In this document: one piece after another, positions 20,968 to 34,776 of the stretch
Numbering within the stretch: position 1 is the stretch's first letter
Layout of the letters: every line of letters starts with the position of its first letter
NCBI GenBank assembly: GCA_047495785.1
Contig: JBLDXI010000021.1
Coordinates: forward strand, 868,001-932,000
Reading direction: 5' to 3'
Length of the DNA stretch: 64,000 nucleotides
From: Lepidodermella squamata
Lineage: Eukaryota; Gastrotricha
Translations under genes and position numbers: made by a program
Notes under the pieces: generated by a model
What the model saw: the letters and a program-made list of their open reading frames with translations, nothing else
Database searches by the model: none
Told to the model about the DNA's origin: nothing

Positions 20968-22194
20968 ATGGGCAAATATGTTTGGTTCATTGGGCTACAA
21001 GTGATCATCTTTTTGATCAGCGTTAATGGCGATGTAAATGGTGCAGATGTTCTTGGAAAGCTCAGGGAAATGACTATGAATCGGGTATGAAGTAGTATCC
21101 TCGCCAACTTTGATGGTGAATAATTGATGTTTATTTTGTGATAATCTAGCTTCTGAGGGCTGGGATCAAGTACGACGATCTGGACCAGGGTTCAAAGGAC
21201 TTCGTTGATGAACATGTGAAAAGCGTCGCAATGGAATTTACTGATGCAAATGAGACCGCGCTAAATTGTAGCAGCGACAAAGTCATAAGCTTGCTAGCTA
21301 CAGCTCCGAACAGTCCCTTCAGCTCCAAAGCATCTTTGGAACATGAATCAATGCGAACTATGGCTGCTCCGCGTCCGGAAATACACCTAAAAGTTTCGTC
21401 GGATGCTGAAGAAAATGAGGAAGAAAATGAGGTAAACTGATAGGACTCAATACTAAGCAGCTCAATTTTATGTTTTTGCTAGTACCCAGAGGATGAGTTT
21501 GATGGCCCATATGATGAAGAATGGGATGAATCAAACAGCGGCGATGGAAATGACTTTGACGATGAATTTGACCCCGAGTTTGATGTCGGCGGGGAAACTA
21601 CCGACGAGTTATTAACAAGTACCGAGGCGATCGAAACTACGGAGAAAATAACGACCAAAAGTTCGCACAAGGAGAAAACGACGACTGAAAAGTCAAGTCG
21701 ACATCATACGACAGTCGAATCACATGTTGAATCGACAGCGAAGGGGAAAACCCACAGCCCTACAAAAGCTGCGACCAAGTCTGATAATGATCCTGAAGAA
21801 GAGGACAATGGAGATGAGGACCTTGGTTCAAAGCAAACTACTAAGAAATCGCACCGCGCAACGACAAAGCCACCCGCTGAAAACACTACTCATAAGTCAC
21901 AGAAAACTACAAAAGCTGAGAAAAGTTCGAAAACTACGAAAGCTGAGAAAAATTCGAAAACTACGAAAAAGTCAAGTAAAACTACAACGAAGGCGCCGAA
22001 GAAAAGCTCGTCTAGCTCTTCTAAGGACAAAGCTGTCAGCAGTGGTAAGTATTTTATCCATTCTAATACATGCATACTTATATCAAATTTCTTTCCAAGG
22101 TCACACTTTATTCATTTGTGGAGAACTTTACTTGGCAGCATTTGGTTCACTCATCTTAGCGTCTTTGTTTCAACATGCCCAGCAGATTCAATAA
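20968..22194 (+). CDS. Secreted repeat-domain protein B with Thr/Lys-rich stalk, about 351 aa
   Basis: Exons 20968-21084, 21150-21431, 21483-22044 and 22100-22194 join in phases 0, 0 and 1. A signal peptide (KYVWFIGLQVIIFLISVNG) is followed by one copy of the shared unit at the start of exon 2: LLRAGIKYDDLDQGSKDFVD. Exon 3 encodes an acidic run (Asp/Glu-rich, residues ~133-170) and then a long Thr/Ser/Lys-rich stretch containing repeated KTTKAEK, which looks like an extended, possibly O-glycosylated stalk. The last exon encodes a hydrophobic tail (LYLAAFGSLILASLF) that may be a membrane anchor or GPI signal. An in-frame ATG at 20941 would add nine residues. The product is unknown. Confidence 0.6.
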
Positions 22195-22640
22195 TTTAAT
22201 TCGTTGTCATATTCATCTCAGGTGTAAAAAAATATTCGGAATTAAGTATATGCAAACGAGCTTTATGGTGTATTTTGTTTCAGTGAGATACGATGGATGA
22301 AAACAAATAAAAATTGTCAACCGCTGTCAAACATAATATCATGTATTTTTTCATCAGTCGCATTTGTATCATCATCCCACTGTCAAAATCGAAAATGACA
22401 ATTTTCCACTGCTGAAAATCACGCCAATATATTGGCGGCGAAATGGCGCTCTGTATACGCCTCGCGGCTCCGAAGCGCTGTTGACATAAACTATACGGAA
22501 GGGAGGCAAGGCTTTGGTAAATAGTAGGAATTGGCCGATGGCAAATTATTAACTAGACTCATCGCAGCGCCGGCGCATATTAGGATCGCAGCGTATAAAT
22601 CATCACTTCTGCTGTGTGTAGCCCAGTCGTTTTAATCGAA
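22195..22640. promoter_or_regulatory. Intergenic region upstream of repeat-domain gene C
   Basis: About 445 nt; AATAAA near 22304 may end gene B. A locally GC-rich segment at 22425-22600 precedes gene C, and no site was identified. An in-frame GTG at 22614 could extend gene C but is not needed. Confidence 0.35.
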
Positions 22641-23889
22641 ATGACGGCGCCAACAAGTCGCGCGACCATCGATGACAGCCGACGCGCCAACATTTACAGC
22701 TCGCATTACTGTCTAATGATTCTCACCTTGATGACCGGTCTTATCGGCCATTTTTTCGCCATCTCCTCAGCCCAAACCACACACTCGTCCATCGTCTCAA
22801 CTTATCAAGAGCAGCTATTAGTCCTCGTTATAGCGCGGGTAAAGTACCTATTTTTGTCACTTAATTCAAATTTTTATATTTATATTTTAATTAAGCTTGA
22901 TATCGCGAAGCTTTACTACGATAATCTAGACAAAGTTTCTAAGCTTCAGGTCGATGATGTGGTACTTAATGGCGCGATAGAGCTCTCTCTGCACGAAAGT
23001 ATAGCCGAGGAAGAGCTGAGTTCAAAGGCTGATGAGTTGATGCTGCGTCTGCCATTTTTCGCCACATCAACACCCACAACTACAGTCAAGCCGATGACAA
23101 CTTCTCAAGTCAGCGAGCTTTTCCATTATCAAAATTTGTTAAAAGCTGCTGTTATTGATTACGTAAGTTTAAGTTTAAATATACTATTTGACTAATTTAG
23201 GACAAGTAACGGTCAAGAATTTTTATAGCGAGGGTATATCTAGGATGTTCTTGAAAATCTATATTCCAATCCCCACAAAATCTCCCTATTGTTGTTAATA
23301 CCTATGTTTGTTTAGCTCAGAAACAACACCATTGAGTACAGCTATCTTGGCCCTGACTCGAGAGCCATTATCGATGGTTTCATCGACAACAGCGCACTTC
23401 ACCTGGCCGAAATGCCGCAGGTCTCACAAGCTGATATTGACTTGCAATTGCGGTACATTAAGGAAAGGCTCAATAGCAGTGGCCAGGGTTATCTTTCGAC
23501 CGGTACGCCGGCAAATCCAACACCGGTAGCAATCGTAGAGGCTTCTACTTCGACAACAACTCGAAAGCCGATTTTGAGCTCTATTGCCGCGGCGGAGGGA
23601 AATTCTTCAACTGCCAGCCCAACAACGACGCGCTTCGTGACAACGAAAATTAACAACACACATTCAGCTACAACGTGGTCAGTTCTATCCACGGTGAGCG
23701 TGCTTAATGCAACAAATACAACCAGTTCAGGTAAATACTTCTTGGTTTTTTTTCTCATATGTATGGCAACCTCCATTTTTTGTAGGAGTCGTTGTTGTGC
23801 GAACGGCTGCTTATTTGATTGCTCTAATCTTTCCACTTCTCTTTCCAATTTTCGTGCATTTACTCGTGCCGCTCTGCATTTTCGACTAG
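22641..23889 (+). CDS. Secreted repeat-domain protein C, two units plus Thr-rich tail, about 327 aa
   Basis: Exons 22641-22838, 22896-23162, 23316-23730 and 23786-23889 join in phases 0, 0 and 1. The hydrophobic stretch CLMILTLMTGLIGHFFAI is preceded by about 28 polar residues, so it is either a long signal peptide or a signal anchor. Two copies of the shared unit start exactly at exons 2 and 3: LDIAKLYYDNLDKVSKLQVD and LRNNTIEYSYLGPDSRAIID. A Thr/Ser-rich region (residues ~235-290) with NxT/S sites follows. The last exon encodes a strongly hydrophobic tail (YLIALIFPLLFPIFVHLLV), consistent with a GPI signal or transmembrane anchor. It is the third member of the tandem trio. Confidence 0.6.
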
Positions 23890-24780
23890 TGTTGGAAAAT
23901 CAATTAGCATAAAATTGAGACGGTTATTTTGAAAAAATGAAACGAAATTACGCGTTTGAAACCGAAGAGCGTATTTTTATATATTTCGCAATTTGAAATT
24001 TTGTTTGCTGAACTTGGGCTGAGTCAAGTGTCATCGCACAGGTTCGTGTAGTCGAACTTTCGCTGCAATGAATGAACCGATCAACAGAAGGTATCGTAAG
24101 ATGTCGACTATTCTACTCACTGGCGTGGGATCATAACCTACAACAAGATCTTATTTCAGCTTGATAAGTACATCGATTTCAGCCAAGCGCGTTACCGATA
24201 GCTGTTCTCTAATCATTTCAAACGGGAATAGCTGGATTGTCGCAGATAATATGGACATGATTGAATAAGATGCCGCCGGTGTCACCGTAATTTGTTAAAT
24301 GTGCAGTTTTATTTTTGTTTTTCGCTTTTTCATGTTAGCAAACAGATATGCATATAAAACACAGATGTCTATTCCATACAGATGATTCAAGGCCGATGGA
24401 CAAGAATGATGATACTCAAGCACAGGGCTGAAAAATTGATGCTGTTCATGTCAGCGATCCCCGATAAGGATATTGACAAGTCAAATATCATCGATAATTT
24501 TGATGAAACTTTTTCGCAGTCGCAAATGAGGCGAATGTAACGCTAGCGACAGCATAACTTGGCGGAAGCTACTCGACACTCCCTCATTTCGTAAACAGCT
24601 AAAGACATATATTATAACACGAACACCTGAGATCGTGAAACTCAGGCTAAAATTTCCTTGATATAACAGTTGAACGAAAATTGAAGACAATGGGAATTTA
24701 CATAGAAAACAACAAAAATAGTAAATAAAGACAGCGCAATGATGCAAAATATGAGAAGAGTCACTTTAGCAAGGCATCAT
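23890..24780. other. Intergenic region between convergent genes
   Basis: About 890 AT-rich nt separate gene C (+) from the Atg8 gene (-). Apart from 3' UTRs, nothing was recognised on either strand. Confidence 0.4.
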
Positions 24781-26053
<1,273 letters not shown>

Positions 26054-26301
26054 ATGACGCGCGGGAACGCCCGCGATTTGGCCCGCGAAAAGGCCGCGAA
26101 GGCCCAAAAGGGCAAGGCGAAAAATGCTGCCGAACATGAGGGCAATGCTGGACTAACACACGAACAGCGGAGGTGAGTACTTGCACATTTCTGCTATGAT
26201 GTCACTTCAAGACTGTTTCTCCCTGCGTTATCAGACTGCGCGATGCTGAAATTATGCGGCAAAAGCAATTGAAAAAGCAACAGGAGGCCGGCCAAGCTTA
26301 G
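26054..26301 (+). CDS. moag-4: SERF/MOAG-4 family small basic protein
   Basis: Exons 26054-26172 and 26235-26301 join in phase 2 to 61 residues. The N-terminus MTRGNARDLAREKAAKAQKG matches the SERF signature (MTRGNQRELAR in the animal family), followed by a Lys/Gln/Ala-rich helical tail ending KKQQEAGQA. SERF proteins are small, highly charged and largely disordered. The C. elegans member MOAG-4 promotes aggregation of amyloid-forming proteins, and the family also binds RNA. No other domain is present. The start is supported by the strong family N-terminus. Confidence 0.92.
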
Positions 26302-26839
26302 TCAAAGTTGGAAATAGCCGTCAAATTTGGCGATTTCATGCAATATGCCGAATACTTTTCCAACTATTATATTCTGAATTCTGATCAGCTACTTCTTGGT
26401 TTTTCGTGGAATTTATATTTGCCTTATGATCATTTGCACTTTGTACTGACACAAAACGATACATTTTAGCGTATATTACTCAGTACTGTGTACCTTTGCT
26501 GGTTGCGGCCGTTGGCGGGTTTTTCCTGCTTGATGAGTGATATAAATGTGGAGTACGAAAATCTAGACTTGTGAAGCTCATAGGACAAACGGTTGCTATT
26601 TGTGTTGAACGACCATCTTTTGCGCGTCACATGATATGAATTCATTTCCGTCACGCCAGCCATATTAATTCATTCTCAAGTATGCTGCAAGTATACCTTA
26701 GGAAACAAGCTACTGTATTCTGTACAAAACAAAAAATACTTGGAAAAATAAAAAAATTCGTTATTGCGAGTTACCGTCTTTTATATAAATTATGTTTCGT
26801 TTATTATAACCAACATGTAGATAAAATTATTTATGCAAA
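26302..26839. other. Intergenic region between SERF and CCDC86
   Basis: About 540 AT-rich nt with no recognisable gene. It should include the SERF 3' UTR and the CCDC86 promoter. A 65-codon antisense frame is not supported. Confidence 0.4.
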
Positions 26840-27393
26840 ATGGCATTAGTTGTATTGGACGACGAAATCGAAACTTCCGAGGTTCCGAAAACGAAAACGA
26901 GTTCAACCTCATACTCTAAGATCGTGCGCGGAATCCCGAAATCGGGTCGAATTTGGAAGAATTGTGACCGCAAACGGTAATATAACGATCTCTTGGTGAG
27001 AGCATACATAACAACTATTATTTGTTTCATTTAAGAAATTCCGCGAACGTTAACATGCCGGCTTTAAGATCTACTTGGGAGGAAAAGCAACAACAGAGGA
27101 AGGAAAGAGAGCTTCAAAAGTTGCAAGAGAAAGAACTGATCGAGGAGAAATTAAACGCTAAGAAAACTAAACAGAAAGAAATGGCAGAATCTCGCAAGAG
27201 AAAGTTGGAAATGGAGCGACGTGGAGAAGTGCTTGAGCCGGTAAGCTATTTGCCCAACTGACTAGGAACGATTTGTAAAACTTATTTGATGTAGATCACG
27301 GATACTCGCAAGCTCAAGAAGCTCAGCCGGAAGCAGTGGCAACAGATTAGGAAGGGCGATACTGCAATTGTGGGCCGAGTTGTTAAAGGCTGA
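26840..27393 (+). CDS. ccdc86: CCDC86/CGR1-like nucleolar rRNA-processing protein
   Basis: Exons 26840-26976, 27036-27240 and 27295-27393 join (phases 2 and 0) to 146 residues. The CGR1/CCDC86 layout is clear: GIPKSGRIWK in the first exon, LRSTWEEKQQQRKEREL, a Lys/Glu-rich single helix, RKRKLEMERRGEVLEPIT and a C-terminal KLKKLSRKQWQQIRKGDT. Yeast Cgr1 is a nucleolar protein required for 60S ribosomal subunit assembly, and the same role is expected here. The protein is shorter than human CCDC86 because it lacks the long N-terminal region. Confidence 0.9.
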
Positions 27394-27840
27394 AATTTTT
27401 GTATAAATTTACCATTGTTTCGAGCTTTCGCCTATTAAAGTGAAAAGAAGCTAAATTCTGGCATGACACATTTTTATATATTCAATCTCGTCTAGGCTGC
27501 ATCGCTTATTTCTTCGTTACTTATAGGAACTTAATACACAAGATACGATAGGAAATCGATATTTTATTACCCACGTGTGGCATAATCAAATCGCCAGATT
27601 GCGAAATAATAATGACATAGCCCTACAACAGCGCTATTATCAAGACCGCTCCTACTACTACTACGGCCCGAACCAGCAGGATATAACGCAGATTTCGCCG
27701 CGGACTATTCATCTGGAAGTGATTCATTCATCTCGAGGCTGCTGCATATTGTAACAGCTCGCTGCATATCCAAGTGAGCAGACGCGCTATTTTTTATTCC
27801 TCATTTATTTTAACATCTACTCTCTTTACAGCTTGTGAAA
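27394..27840. other. Intergenic region upstream of the PITPNM gene
   Basis: About 450 nt. A C-rich segment at 27620-27760 may be 5' UTR. A T-rich tract and ACAG at about 27822-27831 give an acceptor about 10 nt before the ATG at 27841. Confidence 0.4.
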
Positions 27841-30800
27841 ATGTTAATCAAAGAATATAGAATATGTATGCCAATGCCTGTGGAGGAATATCGAATTGGC
27901 CAGCTGTATATGATTATGGTTTGTCATTTAATTACCTAAAATTTTTAAGGTTGCTTATTAACTTCGATTTTATAGAAAAAGAGTCGCGAAGAGAGCGAGG
28001 GTGTCGATTCCGGCGTCGAAATTATAAAAAATGAGCCTTACACCGACGGTCCTGGAGGAAAAGGTGGACAATATACCGTTAAAATCTATCACGTCGGCAA
28101 GCATTTGCCATCATGGCTTCGATCGTTATTTCCGAAATCAGCGTTATCTGTTTACGAGGAGGCTTGGAATGCTTACCCTTACACAATGACGAAATTTCGA
28201 ACTCCATTTATGGAAAAATTTCAACTCGACATCGAGTCGCGATACCTAGATGACGCTGGCGACTCAGATAACGTTTTTAATTTGAAGCCCGAGGAATTGA
28301 GACAGCGGGAAGTTGGTAAGGAAAATTAATTTTCGAAAAATCGATTCTAGTTTAATTATTGTGCTTAATTTCAGTTTACATCGATATTGTCACCGATCAT
28401 GTTTCCGATGGCCATTCTTCGGAAGACCCTAGAACTTATGTCTCTACCAAAACTGGCCGAGGTCCGCTAGATGAAAATTGGAAGGCGGAATATTACGCAG
28501 AGCAACGGGCCGATTGCGCGAAAAGCCCCACAGGCGTAGCAGGGCGGGATTACAACCGGAAACGTATCATGTGTGCTTACAAATTGTGCCGAGTCGAATT
28601 TCGATACTGGGGAATGCAGTCCAGAGTGGAAAATTTTGTCAGCGAATACGGTAATTTTGGGTTAATGACCAAGCTTAAAATGATTAGGAATAGAAGCAGG
28701 AACATAAATATTTCAAGATGGAATGTAGAGCCTCCAATGAGGCTTCAATTTTGAGTTTGGAAATTTATTTGGTAGCTTAGAACCACCTGGTATATTAACT
28801 GTGTTTGAGATTTGATCGAGAAAATGAATAGCTCACTTAATTTTCACCTTATACTAATATGTTTTATTTTCTTTCAGCTCTACGGAAAACTTTAGTTCGA
28901 GCTCATCGTCAAGCTTGGTGCTGGCAAGACGAGTATATCGACCTGAGCATAGAGTATGAGTGCTATTTTCCGGTTTTCAGAATTTTCTCAGTAAATTATA
29001 TTTTTCACAGAGACATCAGAAAATTGGAGAGTGAAGTTCAAGAGATCCTAGCGGCTAAAATGAAGCGCTCGTCGGAAGAAAGGAGCTTAGAAAACAGTGC
29101 TGAGACGTCACCGAAGAAGGGCAAGAAATCGCGTCAGGGTAGTCGAGACACGTTAACCGAGTCAGAATCAGTCATGGCCATTTCATCGACAGTTGAGAAT
29201 TCTAGTTCAGCGCCGTCTTCTACCAGCAATCTAGCCGCAAGGCCTGCTCAAATTTGCCGCGACTGGTCGGTAGACGACGAATTTTTCGATGCCGAGGAAG
29301 AACTTTCTCCGTGCCTCGATGATCCACTACCTCTTTCGATTTCCACCCATCAGCCGAATGATAACAGCGATTTGAGCGACAATCCTATTCTTTTTATTCT
29401 ACTTCTTGCTGAAAACGATGAAAGTACCATGTCTTTCAACGCGATATCACATTCGTCGACTGAAGCAGCTTTTGCTTCATTCACATCCACCTTGACGGCA
29501 ACGGCGAACCGATTCGCTGTCGATGACGAGCTCGCGAGGCGGGCGGTTTTCAAAAAGTTCAATTGCCCTAATGTCGCCAAAGATGTTGCCAACACGCTAT
29601 CGCCTTTGAATCCTAGCCAGAATAGCCAAGATCAGATGTCGACGGTTCTTACTGCCTCGAGTTTACTCTTAGTTTCTTCAGATTTAGCGGCAAAACCGCT
29701 GGAAAACAGCGTCAATTTGTTGACTATTTTCCTGCAAAAATCAGTCGATGAATGCCGAGCTTCGTTTTCAGATGCCTTGAAAAACAGGCCGGTTGACGTT
29801 TATTTTCTCGCCGATGGCCACAGCTCAATAGTTTTATACGAAGCTTTGATAAGATGGCCGCAAAATTTCAGTCGAGATGGCGGGGCTAGTACGAGTTTTG
29901 GTCATAGAAAGCGATCCTCATCTAATCCGGACGAATTCAAGCGGCGAAGCTTTAATCGACATTCGTTCCAGAGTCACTATTCAATTCCGAAAGGAGCTAC
30001 CTCCTCAGTCCCTGTTGCTAGCTCCAAAAACTGCGATTCGTCCTCACAGCAGTTTGACGCATTGGAAAATATTGCTGAAAATAATTTTGTGGTGAAAACG
30101 TGTTTTTTCGTCGGTAGTCCCTTGGGCCTTGTCCTTGCCCATCGCATGTACTGTTGTGTTCCGGAAATCTTTCCGCCGAATTGTTGCCAGGTGTACAATG
30201 TGTTTTACGAAAGCGACCCGTTAGCGAGTCGCCTCGAGCCGTTGCTCCTATCGCAGTTGGGCAAAGCTGCGCCTGTCGAGTTGCCTCGCTTGCAATCCTG
30301 GAGCTGGTCTCATCAAAACTATTCAATGAAATGCCTGCTTAAAGTTTTAGACCCTCGCGAATCTGCTGCTACGTTGAATGTTCCAGAATCTGAGATGGAC
30401 AGTGAGCTGAGTGGATTTTGGGGCACGAAACGCATTGATTATCTGCTGAACTCATCCTACGCTGAAATGTCTAGTCGCGTGGGGATTTTCCGCGACACTC
30501 CCCACGGCACATTGATTCAGTTGTTGCAAGCCTCTTATTGGGAGAACAAGGATTTGGCCGCTTTTGTTCTGCAAGAAGTGTTTGGCGAGAGTAATACCGG
30601 CGACTTTCCCAGCCCGAAATCAAACATAGGCCGGTCGGAGTCGATGGCAGATCGGTCTGACGGGTCGCCTCGTCGAGGCATTTATGAAAAGTGGCTGAAA
30701 CCTCACCGGTTGTTCAAAATCAAGCGGTTGGTGCCAAACCATCACGCATCTGACGTTCTGGTTATGAGTTCTCCCGTTGGACCAGTCACGATTCGAGGTC

Positions 30801-31934
30801 GAATGGTGTACGGGGCTATGGACATTTTAGACCTCAACGGCGAGAGAGTCGATTGCCACATCGAGACAACGATTTCAAATTTGTCGAAAGAACGAGTTTG
30901 GCAATACATGGGGACCCATTTGACCGACGAACACGGCCGAGTTGCCTTCACGCTATCAGCCGAAACCTTCGAGAGCCAACCCGCCCTGCTAGCTCCCGGT
31001 TTCCACCGGGTTCTACTTGTTGTCCGAGGAGACCACTCGATCGCCTCTCTGACCCTGGCTGTTTTGCCGCCCGGATCTCGAGTCGCCCTGTTCAGCATTG
31101 ACGGTTCGTTTTCAGCCAGTTTATCGCTTTCCGGTGCAAATCCTCGACTGCACCCGGGTTGTGTTGAAGTCGTCCGGCATTGGGCGCAAGCTGGTTACGT
31201 TATTTTCTACGTCTCATCAAGACCTGAAATGCAGCAAAATCAAGTCGTTGGATGGCTAGCAAGTGAGTAATTGTTGTTTTGAATTAAATCTTGGTAATAA
31301 TTTATGAATTTAAAGAGCACAATTTTCCCGTTGGGCTCATGGCTTTCCCGTCCTCTGGAATATCGGAACCTTTCCGAGCGAAGGCGGCATTTATTCGTCA
31401 CATTGTTTCCGACAATAAACTGGATATAGCTGCTGCTTATGGATCGTCGAAAGATGTCGCAATTTACACTACTGTAAGACAGTTTTTTCGTCCACCTTAA
31501 GATTTTATTATCGTGGTTTTTTTCAGGCTGGAATCGAACCGCGGCGAATTTTTATCGTTGGCCGACCGAAACGGGTGAACCACCACGGTGTTCAAGAAAA
31601 TTACGCTGTGAATTGGCTGTCTGATGGCTACGGTGAGCACCTGCGTTGGCTAATTGCATCAGGCTACGCTTCATTTGCGCCTATCCAACAATGGTCACTA
31701 CTCCGCCAGTGGTGGACCTGCATCGCGCCGGAATTTTCGCTGAATTCGCCTCAGAATAACAACGATAATGGCGCGTCGAATAACAACAGCATTTTAGTGA
31801 TGCCGCCTCCTTTGCCGAATCCGCGACTCGTTATCACCGCTGGTCAGTACAAATTCATCAGCATAGCGAAAGACCCGGCCACAGGCCACACCCAGATCAG
31901 CAATTTGGTCGACTCTCCTATTGAAAATAACTGA
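27841..31934 (+). CDS. pitp-1: RdgB/PITPNM membrane-associated phosphatidylinositol transfer protein
   Basis: The protein moves phosphatidylinositol and phosphatidic acid at ER-plasma membrane contacts and supports phosphoinositide signalling. Seven exons (27841-27918, 27976-28315, 28375-28650, 28878-28953, 29011-31262, 31316-31473, 31527-31934) join in phase to 1195 residues, close to human PITPNM1. The PITP domain covers residues ~1-260 (MLIKEYRICMPMPVEEYRIG, YMWGMQ-type FRYWGMQ, WCWQDEYIDLS). A Ser-rich acidic linker with an FFAT-like EFFDAEE (about residue 346) follows, then the DDHD region (~560-780, FWGTKRIDYLL, SYWENKDLAAF). A C-terminal LNS2 domain (~945-1110) has IDGSFSASLS, SSRPEMQQNQVVGWLA and GRPKRV. 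The huge fifth exon carries about two thirds of the protein. Confidence 0.94.
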
Positions 31935-32356
31935 TAATGTGCCGCCCAGATTTATAATACAATCATTATTGTACTTCACAACACTGTTGTGTACACCTAC
32001 TGATGTTAGTGATCCAGGCTATAATACGACCCGCTGTTGAGAATATTATTTTTAACGTCCTGTCTATTATTTTTGCGAAGTCAGTCAATTTATAGTGAAA
32101 TGAACGGTGTTTCCAACCTGTTATTCGTGTTTTAAATAATACTGAATTAACGTTGTTTGATCTTCAAATTTCTGCAACTAAAGAGAATGCTAAACTATAT
32201 TTTACTCTTTCGATCGTGATTTTATATATCGGTAACTTGCTTCATTCTTGTCTCTCCGATATTTTTCTAATGTTGTAATGATGGGAAGAAAAAGAAATAA
32301 ACATGCAAATTTCGATTTTTATTTTACAACGCCTTTGTTTAGCTGCGTATGTATAT
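31935..32356. other. Convergent 3' regions of PITPNM and DGAT2-like genes
   Basis: About 420 AT-rich nt holding the two 3' UTRs; nothing else was recognised. Confidence 0.4.
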
Positions 32357-33632
32357 TCAAGTGAAAATGAGCTTTTTGTCGCCGTCACCGAATCGCGACT
32401 TGTTCTCCTCGAAAAGTTTGTGTAGCGCCTCCAGGTATTCGGCATGACACAGGTCCACCATTTCAGCCTCATTTTCACAACGCTTCGCTAGCTCAGCCTT
32501 GTCAAACTTCACGGGAGCGCCGACTGAAATAGAAATCAGGAAATGATCCTCCTAAATTGATTGTTGTTCAAAATTAACATACCGACATGGTTGATAGGAT
32601 GGCCAAAAGGAATGATTGACAAAAATCGACCGTATACATAAGGCAACCTAACTCGCCACATTTTCTCCAGACCGTATTTCAACCAATACCTCATTGAGCC
32701 TTCCTTCACTTCGCCTACGATGAATTGTCGATGCTCGCCGAACTGGAATATTGGAACAACAGCGGCTCTGCGAAGAAAAAATGCATGATGTAAATTGGCC
32801 AAGCGCCAAATAAATTAAATTTACCCAGTTTTCAGGGCAAGGCGGATAAACCCCTTGCGATTTAAGATATGCAAATGATAGTCATTTTCATTAGTCAAAA
32901 ACATCTCAGCGATCCCGCCAACAACCAAATAAACCGAATGGCCCGGTCCGAGCTTCAATTTGTACTCGATACTTTTGGCTTTCACGGATCCACCGCCTTA
33001 AAATTTGATCGAGATTCAATTTGTTTTACTTCAAGCTGAAATGATCAAACGTACCAAAGCTTAGCAGCCACTCTCGAAGAAACGGCCATTTGAAAAAGGT
33101 ATCAAGCGTCAATACATGGCGTTTAATACCGGGAAATAATTTGCCAAAATCAGCGCCTTCTGTTGCGATCGAACAAATGTAACCATGCCCGAAATGGCCA
33201 TGCTAAAAAAACAAATGCCTAGGGAATAATTAGGCATTGATTGCAACTGTCTTACCGGGTGTGCGGCAAATATGTAATTTTGGCTGGCGTCCAAGTCTGT
33301 GGTTTTGTAAAGCCTCACTGGGAAATAATCAGCCATCAGCTTCCAAATATGCATATGGCGGATGAAAGGCCATAGTCGGCCGCCTTAAAATAAAAGGGAA
33401 ATATCAGCACGAAACAAATTATTAAGACCTTACCTCTCGTTGATGTTTGCAGGTAAACTTCATCGTACAAATACCAGATCAGATACGCCAGTGAAATGAA
33501 ATAAAATCGAGTGAAAAGCAGCGAAAACAAGGTGATTGCGATGGTCAATGCAGTGCCGAAGACGATGATATGAACCGAAATCGCGAATAGCTGCTGGACC
33601 TTCAGCAGCGTTTTATCGAATTGGAAGCCCAT
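32357..33632 (-). CDS. dgat-2: DGAT2/MOGAT family acyl-CoA acyltransferase
   Basis: These ER and lipid-droplet enzymes esterify mono- or diacylglycerol to triacylglycerol precursors. Six minus-strand exons (33632-33434, 33383-33256, 33202-33055, 32996-32825, 32767-32583, 32523-32357) join in phase to 332 residues, a normal DGAT2 length. Two adjacent N-terminal hydrophobic segments (residues ~17-55) form the usual membrane hairpin. The HPHG catalytic motif near residue 108-111 is split by an intron after CAC CCG. Further family blocks are GPGHSVYLVVGGIAEM, LNRKGFIRLALKTG, VVPIFQFGE and GHPINHVVGAPV. Substrate preference (DGAT versus MOGAT) cannot be told from the sequence. Confidence 0.93.
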
Positions 33633-34776
33633 GAAATCGTCGCAAAAAATTGAAACGATCTAGAGATAACAACGAAGAAATTCGGGTCCCATCAACGTTA
33701 TTTAAAAACGTTCAAATGAGTGCACCAATGACCAGGCAAAGCAGGAGCGCGAAGCTACAGCAAAAAATTGCTCGTCACTCAGCGCACGCGATTCCAAATT
33801 TAATTCTGAGGGCGTGGTATGCACACGATGGTTCTTCTTATCGGACGATTGGGGGCGAAATCCAAGTAGCTATCAGCCAGAAATGATAAAAAGTTTCGGA
33901 TGATGCGCTGGGTGTTCTGTTATGTAAAGCTATATAATTGTTTGTTTATGATGAGCCACGTAGGTGAGATGAGCACACAGCACACTGTTATAAAATTAAC
34001 GGCTTATGAGTCGCAAATGTTGCGCCACGTGACGATTTTCAGTTTTTCGCAACAATGACATGAACAAGATACAATATATTGCTTTCAGCTGCTGTTCGTC
34101 GGTCGAGGTTAGTAGTAATTTCATGCGAATGAGTGGTGCCGGTTGCTCAAGCGAAAACCTTACACGCTTGTTTCTTGTCGACAGTGAAGCACGCAGTCTG
34201 GTGAACTTGGGCTGAAAACTATAACCTTCTCAAATGAAAAACGCTGCATCAAAGTAGTCTAGACTGAAGTTTTAGGCCCACGAAGTTCAGCTTACTTTGT
34301 AATGATGGATTATTTTGGATGAAACTATGTTTTTTGAAGGTTAAATAATTCTAAAATTAAAACCCAAGGTGAGCAAGGTGATTCATGATTTTTCTGCGTA
34401 TCATGAGCATTTTTTATCCACCTGATTTTGGCAGTTAAGACATGATAAGGATTCTCAGCGGATGATATTTTACGAGATAGAAAAATGTAGTGAGTGCTAG
34501 CCAGCTTCAATTACAGAATCTATTGTAGGAACCAAAATTGCCAGTTGCGCAACCAAATTCAAGAGTTGGCACCAAACGCAAAATATTAAACAGTGCTATT
34601 ATTGAATATTTTGCCTGTGGAGGAACCAAATGTTGCGGAACCTAATTTAGACAAGAAAATTGTGGCTTTTCGAATATTTCCACGAAATTAAGGCTATGTA
34701 TGAATTCTATAGGGAAGAATGCGTCTTATACAGAACTTCAATTTAAAGAATAATTTAAATTTTTTAAATTTTAAGA

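Noticed and set aside
21724-22194. 156-codon frame in an alternative phase within gene B
   Set aside because: The repetitive Lys/Thr stalk is open in more than one frame; only the other frame continues correctly through the exon 2, 3 and 4 junctions.
33650-33886. 78-codon + strand frame next to the DGAT2-like start
   Set aside because: No similarity, no splice partners, and it overlaps the upstream region of the divergent acyltransferase.
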